DNA from: CBDCNP01 sp965222425
GTDB taxonomy: Bacteria; Acidobacteriota; Vicinamibacteria; Marinacidobacterales; DATDRI01
Length of the DNA stretch: 64,000 nucleotides
Reading direction: 5' to 3'
Assembly: GCA_965222425.1 (NCBI GenBank)
Contig: CBDCTW010000021.1
Coordinates: 1 to 64,000 of the forward strand
The position numbers and the translations under genes were made by a program. The notes below the pieces were generated by a model. It did not search any database. It was not told the DNA's origin and saw nothing but the letters and a program-made list of their open reading frames with translations. This document shows positions 16,914 to 24,893 of this stretch, piece after piece (position 1 is the stretch's first letter; every line of letters starts with the position of its first letter).

Positions 16914-18362
16914 ATGGCGGTCAAGGTAATGATTCCCACGCCTCTTCGGGCTTACACCGACAAGCTCGAGGCCATCGAGCTCGAGGGTAATACGGTGGCC
17001 GAGTTGCTTTCTAACCTCGCCGAACGGTACGAGCCCCTCAAGAAGCATTTATTCAATGATGAAGGGAAGCTCCGGAACTTCGTCAACGTCTACGTCAACG
17101 ACGAGGACATCCGATACCTTTCGCGGGAAGAAACTCCGCTTAAGGACTCCGACGTGGTCAGCATCGTGCCCTCGATAGCGGGTGGAGCTACCGGCGCCGC
17201 GGGGCCGGAAGTCGCCTTCAGCCACGACGAGATCCAACGCTACAGCCGACATCTGATCATGCCCGAAGTGGGCATGGAGGGTCAGGCCAAGCTGAAGCAG
17301 GCGCAGGTGCTGCTCATTGGCGCTGGAGGTTTGGGTGCGCCCATGGGGCTCTACCTAGCGGCGGCCGGGGTCGGACGCATCGGGCTCGTGGACTTCGATG
17401 TCGTCGACTCATCGAACCTGCAGCGCCAGGTGATCTACTCTACGGTCGACGTTGGACGACACAAGCTCGAGGTCGCCAAGGAGCGACTGGCGGGAATCAA
17501 TCCACACATTCAGATCGACACGCATGAGACGCGGCTGAGCTCGGAGAACGCTCTCGAGCTCTTTCGGGACTACGACATCGTCGCCGACGGCACCGACAAC
17601 TTTCCAACTCGCTATTTGGTGAACGATGCCTGCGTGCTTCTGCGAAAGCCGAACGTCTACGGCAGTATTTTTCGCTTCGAGGGTCAGGTCTCGGTCTTCT
17701 ACGCCCAGGAAGGTCCCTGCTACCGCTGCCTCTATCCGGAACCACCACCACCCGGCCTGGTCCCGAGCTGCGCGGAAGGCGGAGTCTTGGGGGTCCTCCC
17801 CGGGATCGTGGGTACCATGCAGGCGCTCGAGGTCATCAAACTGATTCTGGGAGAGGGAAATTCTCTCATTGGAAGACTTCTGCTCTTTGACGCTCTCAAA
17901 ATGAACTTCCGGGAGCTGAATCTTCGGAAGAATCCCGATTGCATGCTCTGTGGCGAGAACGCCACCATCAAGGAGCTCATCGACTACGAGCAGTTCTGCG
18001 GCATTCCCCGCGAGGAGCCGGAGACCGCGAGCGCCGGAGCAGGCGTGCCGACGATATCCGTCGAGGAGCTCAAGGCTCTCAGGGATAAGAAGGAAGACGT
18101 CTTCATCCTAGATGTACGGGAAACGCAGGAGTGGAACATCGCTCACCTGGACGATGCCAAGCTGATCCCGCTCGGAGAGCTCCCTCAGGCCGTGAATCAG
18201 TTGAACTCGGCGGACGAGATCGTCGTTCATTGCCGAAGCGGTGCGAGAAGCGCCAAGGCCGTCCAGTTCCTGATGGGCATGGGCTTTCGAAAAGTGAGAA
18301 ACCTCGAAGGAGGGATCCTCGCCTGGGCGGAGCGAATCGACCCCTCTTTGCCTCGGTACTGA
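16914..18362 (+). CDS. CysO-MoeZ fusion: sulfur carrier, E1-like activating enzyme and rhodanese
   Basis: 482 residues in one frame from ATG 16914 (AAGGAG upstream). Residues 1-91 are a beta-grasp carrier resembling mycobacterial CysO (VMIPTPLRAYT, NFVNVYVNDEDIRYL, IVPSIAGG). The carrier's diglycine is at 90-91, followed by a short linker (ATGAAG). Next comes a ThiF/MoeB adenylation domain (LLIGAGGLGAPMG, the Zn pairs CYRC and CMLC, and Cys in PSCAEGGVLG), then a rhodanese domain with the active-site loop VHCRSGARS. MoeZ with this E1-rhodanese layout thiocarboxylates CysO in mycobacteria. Here carrier and enzyme are one chain, so the carrier's C-terminus is not free unless it is cleaved, plausibly by the JAMM protein. 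Confidence 0.9.
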   Translation: MAVKVMIPTPLRAYTDKLEAIELEGNTVAELLSNLAERYEPLKKHLFNDEGKLRNFVNVYVNDEDIRYLSREETPLKDSDVVSIVPSIAGGATGAAGPEVAFSHDEIQRYSRHLIMPEVGMEGQAKLKQAQVLLIGAGGLGAPMGLYLAAAGVGRIGLVDFDVVDSSNLQRQVIYSTVDVGRHKLEVAKERLAGINPHIQIDTHETRLSSENALELFRDYDIVADGTDNFPTRYLVNDACVLLRKPNVYGSIFRFEGQVSVFYAQEGPCYRCLYPEPPPPGLVPSCAEGGVLGVLPGIVGTMQALEVIKLILGEGNSLIGRLLLFDALKMNFRELNLRKNPDCMLCGENATIKELIDYEQFCGIPREEPETASAGAGVPTISVEELKALRDKKEDVFILDVRETQEWNIAHLDDAKLIPLGELPQAVNQLNSADEIVVHCRSGARSAKAVQFLMGMGFRKVRNLEGGILAWAERIDPSLPRY

Positions 18363-18414
18363 ATTTCCGACCGGCTTTTGACAGTCTCGAGACTTCTAAG
18401 ATAGAAATCTCTTT

Positions 18415-19083
18415 GTGGGTGGGCCTAACGATTCTCCAAAAGAGGAAGTGGCGGGCGCGCTTCGCGATGTGCGCGTGCGCGTGCGATCGGAAGACAATCC
18501 TTCACCCAAGCCCTCTCCTTATCCGAAGCCGTCGGAGCCACATGCTCCACTAGGTTCGGTCCAGCCGCATGAGCCGGCCCCGACGGAGGTACCGACCTCA
18601 CCGAGCACCGAGCGGCTGAACAAGTCATGGGACATCTCCACCGCCTTCGAGACCCCTCCCCCAGGTAGGATCGCCCGGATTTTTTCTCCGCTGCGCCGTC
18701 CGCTCCAGAGACTCCTACGTTTCGCCCTCGGTCCGGTTGTCGAGCGTCAGGTCGAGCTCAACTCAGCGCAAGTCCAGTTCGCAAACGAGCTGGTGCAATA
18801 CATCGACGCACGATTGAATCGGATTTCGGCGCACTACGATCAGATGCTCGGGCTGTACGGGAAGCGCATGGAAGAGATCGATGAGCGTCATCTGATTCTT
18901 CAACAAGAGCTGGTAAGGCACGTGCACGAGCTGGTCAAACGCATCGATTTCGTTTTCGAGACCGCCGAGAAAAACCACCTCTATCTCGAGGCCGTGCTGA
19001 AAGAAACGCGGGAGGAGCTTCAGGACATAGCTCAAAAGGCTCGCCAGTTGGAGGAGAAGCTGTCCGCCTCGGCGAAACGCTGA
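18415..19083 (+). CDS. Coiled-coil protein at the head of a glycosyltransferase pair
   Basis: 222 residues, no recognised family. The first 70 residues are Pro/Ser-rich and probably disordered; a basic segment (RIFSPLRRPLQRLLRFALG) follows; the remainder is a long charged coiled coil with no membrane segment. Similar coiled-coil proteins accompany polysaccharide glycosyltransferases and may act as scaffolds or chain-length rulers; this is inference from position. The GTG start at 18415 is 52 bp after the MoeZ fusion, and the next gene starts 12 bp downstream. Confidence 0.6.
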   Translation: MGGPNDSPKEEVAGALRDVRVRVRSEDNPSPKPSPYPKPSEPHAPLGSVQPHEPAPTEVPTSPSTERLNKSWDISTAFETPPPGRIARIFSPLRRPLQRLLRFALGPVVERQVELNSAQVQFANELVQYIDARLNRISAHYDQMLGLYGKRMEEIDERHLILQQELVRHVHELVKRIDFVFETAEKNHLYLEAVLKETREELQDIAQKARQLEEKLSASAKR

Positions 19084-19095
19084 GCCCCACACCAA

Positions 19096-20142
19096 ATGCC
19101 TCGCCGAACAATCTGCATTTGTGCCGTCCAGGCTCCGTTGATCACCGGGGGGGCGGAGATCCTCGTCGGCGAGCTCGCTTCGCAGCTCAAGACAAGAGGC
19201 TATGCGGTCGACGTCGTCAACATTCCTTTCAAGTGGTATCCGGTGGGAGACCTCATCAAGCAAGCTCTCCTCTGGCGCTGGGTGGAGATCACCGAGTCGA
19301 ACGGAATGCCGATCGACATGGTCATCGCCACGAAATTCCCCTCCTATCTCGTTCGACATCCGGCCAAAGTAACTTGGCTCTTCCACCAGCACCGCGAGGT
19401 CTACGATCTGTATGGAACCCCATACTGCAGTTTCACCGACGATCCAGAAGAACAGGAGATTCGGCGAACCATCATTCGCATGGACAACAAGACGCTTCGC
19501 GAGTCTCGCTCTGTCTTCACGATTTCGCAAAACGTGTCTTCCCGGCTCGAACGGTACAACGACATTTCATCGACGCCCTTGTACCCGCCGCCCAATTACG
19601 TGGGTCGATACCGGGAAGGCTCCTTCGGTGACTACGCGCTGTTGGCGGGACGACTCGACCCCTTGAAGCGATGCGATCTCTTGGTGGACGCGTTTCGCCT
19701 CATCGGAAAAGCTAAGTTGGTCATCGTTGGGACCGGGCCTCAGCGAGAGAACCTGCAGCGTCAGATCGAGCGACTCGGGCTTCAAGACCGCGTCGCGCTC
19801 ACGGGTTTTGTACCCGATGAAGAGCTGCTCGAGCTCTACGCTGGAGCCTTCGCTGTTCTCTACGCCCCCCTCGATGAAGACTACGGCTATGTCACGGTGG
19901 AAGCCTTCATGTCCGGGAAGCCGGTCGTGACCTGCAACGATTCCGGAGGGACGCTGGAGTTCGTAGACCATGAAGTGAACGGCCTCATCGTCGAGCCACG
20001 AGCCGAGGCTATCGCCGAGGCGGTGGAGAGTCTCTTCGCCAATCGCGATCGGGCTCGGGAGATGGGAGAGCAAGGCAGGCCCAAGGTAAGTGGGATCGGT
20101 TGGGACCACGTCATCGATTCCCTGACCGCTCCCCTTAAATGA
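19096..20142 (+). CDS. Glycosyltransferase, GT4 family (GT-B fold)
   Basis: 348 residues. The acceptor-side loop PLITGGAEILVGELASQL is followed by the linker YALLAGRLDPLKRCDLLVDA and the nucleotide-sugar site with the EX7E motif in DEDYGYVTVEAFMSGKPVV. LTGFVPDEELLELYAGA is also typical of GT4. It is a retaining sugar transferase probably acting on a surface polysaccharide. It lies 12 bp after the coiled-coil gene and 13 bp before a second GT4 gene. Confidence 0.85.
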   Translation: MPRRTICICAVQAPLITGGAEILVGELASQLKTRGYAVDVVNIPFKWYPVGDLIKQALLWRWVEITESNGMPIDMVIATKFPSYLVRHPAKVTWLFHQHREVYDLYGTPYCSFTDDPEEQEIRRTIIRMDNKTLRESRSVFTISQNVSSRLERYNDISSTPLYPPPNYVGRYREGSFGDYALLAGRLDPLKRCDLLVDAFRLIGKAKLVIVGTGPQRENLQRQIERLGLQDRVALTGFVPDEELLELYAGAFAVLYAPLDEDYGYVTVEAFMSGKPVVTCNDSGGTLEFVDHEVNGLIVEPRAEAIAEAVESLFANRDRAREMGEQGRPKVSGIGWDHVIDSLTAPLK

Positions 20143-20155
20143 AAGACATGACGAC

Positions 20156-21505
20156 ATGAAACTCGCCTACTGGAGTCCGCTCAGCCCGATGGGAACGGGC
20201 GTCGCCGATTACAGCGAGGAGCTTCTCCCTTATCTTGCCGAGGGGGCCGAGATCCATCTCTTCGTCGACGGCTATACCCCCTCCGAGCCCGCTATCGCCG
20301 AACAATTCCCGTGGCACCAAGCGCGTGAGTTCGAAAAAGTCCACCAGCGAGAACGATTCAACCTGAACCTTTACCAGCTCGGTAACAGCTCCTACCACCG
20401 CTACGCCCTCAACGCCGCGCTTCGCCTTCCGGGCGTCGTTGTGCTGCACGATCTCGTTCTCCAGCATCTGTTTCTTGGGCTTTCCGTAGAGCGCGCCAAC
20501 GTCGAGCTCTACGTGGCAGAGATGAAACGAGCCTACGGTGACCGCGGAGCCGCGTTGGGAAGGCAAATCGCCCAGGCACTGGGAAGCGATTTGCTGATCT
20601 CCAAGTTTCCGCTGTGCGAAAGAGTAGTGGAAAGAAGCTATGGGGTCTTGGTCTTGACACGGTTCATGCAGAACTGGCTGAGGCGTCGGTTCGGAAGCAT
20701 GCCGGTGGGCAAGTTCATCGGCATGGCGCCGCACCATTGCGCACCCCCGCCCCCTCTTCCCACAACAGACGTTGCCGAGGCCCGCAAGATGCTTGGCCTC
20801 CCTCAGGATGGCTTCCTGGTCTCGTCTTTCGGGCTCGTTACTCGAGCCAAACGCATGGAGGCAGCCCTCGAAGGTTTTCGCCTGTTTGCTCGAAACCGGC
20901 CGGAAGCCCGTTTCCTGATCGTCGGCGAGGTGCAGGAGGGTTTCCCCATCGAAGCTCACACCGGCTCAAGGGAGATCAAGGACAAGATCGTGGTGACCGG
21001 AAGGCAATCGATGGATCGCTTCTACCTCTACATGCTGGCGTCGGACGTCGTCGTAAACCTCAGGTTCCCTTCCACCGGAGAGCGCTCCGGCATTCTTATC
21101 CGAGCCCTGGGCATGGGCAAACCGGTCCTGGTCTCCAATACCGGTCCGTACGTAGAGTTCCCGGAATACACGGTGGCTCGGATCGACTTGGGACCGCCGG
21201 AGGTCAAAGAGATTGCGGGGACTCTCGAGCTATTTGCCAACCGGCCCGAACTGAAGCGTGCGATGGCCCGATATGCCCGGGAGCACATCGAAGAGACCTA
21301 TGACCTCCGCGCGGAAGCGAAGGCCTACTTGGCGTTTCTCGAAGAAGTGCTCGCCGGGTTGCGCGCCGGCAAAGTAGCCCCGCCACCGCCCTTCGAACAA
21401 GCCGATCTGGCGGGGTCGATCACCGCCACGATCTCGGACATGCCGCTGGGCGGCACATTCGGATTGGAAACGGTGCGGGAGGCGTTGCGGAGTGCTACAG
21501 AGTAA
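20156..21505 (+). CDS. Glycosyltransferase, GT4-like, long form
   Basis: 449 residues. The opening LAYWSPLSPMGTGVADYSEE is the classical N-terminal glycine loop of GT4 enzymes that handle sugar-nucleotide donors; SSFGLVTRAKRMEAALEGF is the interdomain segment. The donor-site motif is divergent (STGERSGILIRALGMGKPVL) but keeps acidic residues near the EX7E position. A C-terminal tail rich in Ala/Pro (VAPPPPFEQADLAGS) extends beyond the core. It is probably the second sugar transferase of the same pathway. Confidence 0.8.
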   Translation: MKLAYWSPLSPMGTGVADYSEELLPYLAEGAEIHLFVDGYTPSEPAIAEQFPWHQAREFEKVHQRERFNLNLYQLGNSSYHRYALNAALRLPGVVVLHDLVLQHLFLGLSVERANVELYVAEMKRAYGDRGAALGRQIAQALGSDLLISKFPLCERVVERSYGVLVLTRFMQNWLRRRFGSMPVGKFIGMAPHHCAPPPPLPTTDVAEARKMLGLPQDGFLVSSFGLVTRAKRMEAALEGFRLFARNRPEARFLIVGEVQEGFPIEAHTGSREIKDKIVVTGRQSMDRFYLYMLASDVVVNLRFPSTGERSGILIRALGMGKPVLVSNTGPYVEFPEYTVARIDLGPPEVKEIAGTLELFANRPELKRAMARYAREHIEETYDLRAEAKAYLAFLEEVLAGLRAGKVAPPPPFEQADLAGSITATISDMPLGGTFGLETVREALRSATE

Positions 21506-21525
21506 AGGAAGGAGGCCCACTTCTA

Positions 21526-22158
21526 TTACCAAACGTACCGGCGCACGTGAGCCCGGGACTTGAGGTCCTCAATCCAGCGGTCCACGCGCTCGTTGAAGGC
21601 TTCCTCCTCTAGAATCCTCTGAATGCTTCCCGCGACGCCCCCCAGGGGCGGTACCGCTTCGCCGGCGTCGTCGAGGACCGGAACGAGCTCGTCGTTATAG
21701 TATTTTTCGATTTCGGCCCCGGTTACATAAACGAGTGGCCGGAATCGACGCTCCAAGTAATGCTGGACCGTGAGCTGCTTTCTCACCAGTGCCTCCAATT
21801 CGTCCAGGGTCATCCCCTGCGGATCAGCAAGCATTTCCTCCGAAGAAAAGGACTCACCGATCGAATCCAGCACTTTATCAATTTGTTCTTGGGGAATAGA
21901 TTTTTCGGGATAGCGATTCACTTCCCTTTCCACGAGACGCACTTCTATGAGTCTCTCGACCAACTCGCCCATCGACAATTTGTCTTCACCCCGAAGCGCG
22001 CGCAGCTCCGCGGCTTGCTCCGTTTCGGAAAGAGTGATGGCTTCGCGGTCTACGACGGCGGCAATCCGATCCACGATTTCCGCCCCCACGATGGGTGTGG
22101 CTAGCGTCAGGCTTCCCAGTACTAGACTCGTGGCTCGGCTCATTTTTGCTACGCGCAT
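21526..22158 (-). CDS. SurA-like periplasmic chaperone (N-terminal domain type)
   Basis: 210 residues. A signal peptide (SLVLGSLTLATPIVGA) is followed by the SurA N-domain signature IVDRIAAVVDREAITLSE and the helical VERLIEVRLVEREVNRY. No parvulin proline-isomerase repeat is visible, so it is a chaperone-only short form. It starts one base after the stop of the Omp85 gene, so the outer-membrane assembly genes form one unit and its likely job is escorting outer-membrane proteins. Confidence 0.75.
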   Translation of the reverse strand: MRVAKMSRATSLVLGSLTLATPIVGAEIVDRIAAVVDREAITLSETEQAAELRALRGEDKLSMGELVERLIEVRLVEREVNRYPEKSIPQEQIDKVLDSIGESFSSEEMLADPQGMTLDELEALVRKQLTVQHYLERRFRPLVYVTGAEIEKYYNDELVPVLDDAGEAVPPLGGVAGSIQRILEEEAFNERVDRWIEDLKSRAHVRRYVW

Positions 22159-22159
22159 T

Positions 22160-24889
22160 TTAGAAGGGGTGCCCCAAACTCACGTGGAGCCGTCCTTTCG
22201 GCCCGTCGGGACGGCGCCGGTTGAGCTTGATCCCGTAGTCCACCCGCACCGGACCAATCGGAGTTTCATAGCGAAATCCGAACCCGGCGTTGTAACGCCA
22301 GTTGAGGAGGCGGATGGACTCTATTCGTCGGTACACGTTCCCGTTATCGGAGAACACGACGCCCCCTAGCTTCTTGGTGATCGGGAATCGAAGCTCTAAA
22401 TTCAGCAACGTTAAGATGTTGCCTCCCACGGGATTCCCGTCGGCATTCCTGGGGCTTGCCTCATCGAGGCCGAAACCGCGCAACGTGTTGGCTCCTCCGG
22501 AGAGGAAACGCTCGGTAAGGGGCAGGAGGGCGTCCCGGTCTTCTCGGAAGGTTTGACCAATTCCTCCCCGGAGCCCGAGGACAAACACCGTGTTGCCGGG
22601 AAGCGGAAAATAGAAGAACTGCTGGGCCAATGCCTTTATGAACGCCAAGCGCGTTCCCAAGAACTTGGGAGAGAGATCGAGGCCCATGATACGGAACTGG
22701 CCGCGAGTCGGGCTGACCGGGTCGTCTCTGGTGTCCGTCACCGACGAGACCGAGACCTTCGAGATGAAGGCGGGCGCGAGGTCGCGAGAGGGGGGGGGGG
22801 CGTCCTCGGGAAGTTCTACGTCCTCCAAAGAGTAACGAAAGAAGAAAGTTTGGCTCTTCGACACGCGCTTGAGAACCTGCATACCGACGCCGACCCGTTT
22901 GAATTTGATGTCGGCCCGCTCCCCCTCTTCCCGTACCGCGGTGACGAAGGATGGCAACTCCAGTCCGAACGTGTCCGGCTGTTGGTACGAGAAGAAGAGG
23001 CGATTGCTTCGAAAGCTCCCCCGGGCGAAGACGCTGGCGGAGCGGTTCATCCCCAAGATGTTGTGACGTGTAATTTGTCCTTCCACCCGCACCAGATCAC
23101 GCTCGCTGTATCCAAACCCGTAACCCACCGCCGTTCGGGGGGCCTCTTTCAGATCGATCAAGACATCGCTCGATCGAGTAGCCGGGTCGCGGGGAAGCAC
23201 CTCGATGCTCACGTCACGAAAGAGCCTGGTTCCGATCAATTGCTGACGTGTCTCGACCAGGTCCTCCGAGGAAAGGGGCTCCTGTGGAGAAAACACGACA
23301 TGGGGACGCACCGCTTGCTCTTTCGTTTGATCGAGCCCGGTGATGATGATTCGATCGACACGCGTCTGGGTCCCTTCATCGATGAGAACGCGGGCCGTCC
23401 CACGAGTTCCGCTTGCATCCAACTCGCTGGCAAGCTCCACCACAACCTGCTGGAAACCACGGTTCCGATAGAGATTGATGGTTCGCTCTCGCGCTCCTAT
23501 GAGCGTCGCCGCATCGAAGATCTCTCCAACCTTGAGGCCGCTGTTCTCGATGACCTCGTGAGCCGGAACTTGTTCCGCCCCCGAGAGGACGATACTGTCT
23601 AAATGAGCCTGAGGGCCTTTGTCGATGCGCAAAACGAGATCGACTCGGCCGGGGTCTTCGTCGGCCACCTCCACGTCGGTTGTCACCTTGGCGCGATGAT
23701 GGCCCCGCTGGAGCAGATACCTCCGGACTTCCCTCTGGTCTTCGTCCCACTTACGCAGGATGTAGGGAGAAGAACGAAATCGGCCCGCCGGTCGCGTGGT
23801 GAGAAAGGTACGAATCGTCTTTTCGTCGGCCTCGCGTACTCCTTCGATTCGTACCGAGCCGATCTCGAGATGTTGCCCGGTCTCGATACGGAACCGCAGT
23901 GTGAGCCGCTCCTGGCCCACCAACTCGCGCTCCACCGATACCGACGCGTCGGGAAACCCGCGGTCCCGAAAGTAGGTCTCGATATTCGCCCGCGACTCTT
24001 CGATCAAATCCTCTGAATCGCTCGCTTCCTTTTCGATCGGCACCAACCGGCTCAGCGTTTTCTGGCTCAAATCGGCACCGGTCGCCTCGATCACGACCCG
24101 AGGGCCTATCGCTGCTTGTATGTCGATCGAAACATGCTCGGGTGGCTCCGGCGAGACCCTCGAATCGAGCCGAGCCTCGTAGAATCCTTTGTCATTCCAA
24201 CGCTTCAGGATCCCGTCGAGCTTCTTCTTAACGGTTTGCTTGTCATAGAGGCTGCCCGGCTTCAGTCGGATCTGTCGCCTCAGGCTTTCTTCAAGGTGCG
24301 GGGAGACTCCTTGAATACGGATCTCGTTGAGCCTGGCCCGCGGACCGAGGTCGATATGGAAAACGACTTGTGCTGCGACCTCTCGGATGCGCGCCTCGGG
24401 ATCCACCTGGGCCCATAGAAAGCCTTTCTTGTGCAACAGGTCGGCCATGCGCACCGCCGCCTCTTCGACCCGCCTGGCGTCAAAAGGCTCCCCCGAGGAA
24501 ATACCTCCTTCTTCGAGTAGTCTCTCGCGCATCGAGGAAACTTCCTTCGAGTTAGCGACGGGTTCCGAGAGAAGGATCTCGCCGACGTTCAAGCGTGGAT
24601 AGAGGTGAAAAGTAAGCGCGACCCCATCTCCTTCGGGTCGAGCGTCCACCTTGATGTCGCTAAAGGTGCCCAGGGCATAGAGGCGTTTGATCGAACGCCG
24701 CACCGACGCCGGATCGTAGGCAGCTCCGGTTTGAACGTCGACCAGTTCCCTTGCTCCCTCGGGCAGCGGCCCGCGCGAAGATTCCATCTGAACGTCATTC
24801 ACCACCATTCCGGTGAATCGCTCCGAGGCGCTGCCGGGGGCAAGAATCAATGCCAAAGCCACCCCAACCACCATCGACGAACTGATCAT
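22160..24889 (-). CDS. Omp85-family outer-membrane assembly protein (TamA/BamA-like)
   Basis: 909 residues. After a signal peptide come several POTRA domains (recurrent VxxIxIxG segments such as LNEIRIQGVSP, IGSVRIEGVRE, VDRIIITGLDQ). A C-terminal 16-strand-type barrel follows, with the Omp85 loop GGANTLRGFGLDEASP and a terminal Phe (LGHPF), the usual outer-membrane recognition end. It is longer than E. coli TamA or BamA because of extra POTRA units. It starts four bases after the stop of the tamB-like gene, supporting a TamA role in moving proteins or lipids to the outer membrane. An 11-base homopolymer interrupts the barrel-coding part without breaking the frame. Confidence 0.85.
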   Translation of the reverse strand: MISSSMVVGVALALILAPGSASERFTGMVVNDVQMESSRGPLPEGARELVDVQTGAAYDPASVRRSIKRLYALGTFSDIKVDARPEGDGVALTFHLYPRLNVGEILLSEPVANSKEVSSMRERLLEEGGISSGEPFDARRVEEAAVRMADLLHKKGFLWAQVDPEARIREVAAQVVFHIDLGPRARLNEIRIQGVSPHLEESLRRQIRLKPGSLYDKQTVKKKLDGILKRWNDKGFYEARLDSRVSPEPPEHVSIDIQAAIGPRVVIEATGADLSQKTLSRLVPIEKEASDSEDLIEESRANIETYFRDRGFPDASVSVERELVGQERLTLRFRIETGQHLEIGSVRIEGVREADEKTIRTFLTTRPAGRFRSSPYILRKWDEDQREVRRYLLQRGHHRAKVTTDVEVADEDPGRVDLVLRIDKGPQAHLDSIVLSGAEQVPAHEVIENSGLKVGEIFDAATLIGARERTINLYRNRGFQQVVVELASELDASGTRGTARVLIDEGTQTRVDRIIITGLDQTKEQAVRPHVVFSPQEPLSSEDLVETRQQLIGTRLFRDVSIEVLPRDPATRSSDVLIDLKEAPRTAVGYGFGYSERDLVRVEGQITRHNILGMNRSASVFARGSFRSNRLFFSYQQPDTFGLELPSFVTAVREEGERADIKFKRVGVGMQVLKRVSKSQTFFFRYSLEDVELPEDAPPPSRDLAPAFISKVSVSSVTDTRDDPVSPTRGQFRIMGLDLSPKFLGTRLAFIKALAQQFFYFPLPGNTVFVLGLRGGIGQTFREDRDALLPLTERFLSGGANTLRGFGLDEASPRNADGNPVGGNILTLLNLELRFPITKKLGGVVFSDNGNVYRRIESIRLLNWRYNAGFGFRYETPIGPVRVDYGIKLNRRRPDGPKGRLHVSLGHPF
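22790..22800. repeat. Homopolymer of 11 G inside the Omp85 gene
   Basis: Eleven consecutive G on the given strand (C in the gene) encode a Pro-Pro-Pro stretch in a predicted barrel loop (PEDAPPPSRD). Tracts of this length are prone to slippage and would switch the downstream barrel out of frame. In this sequence the frame is open. Confidence 0.9.
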
Positions 24890-24893
24890 CGGT

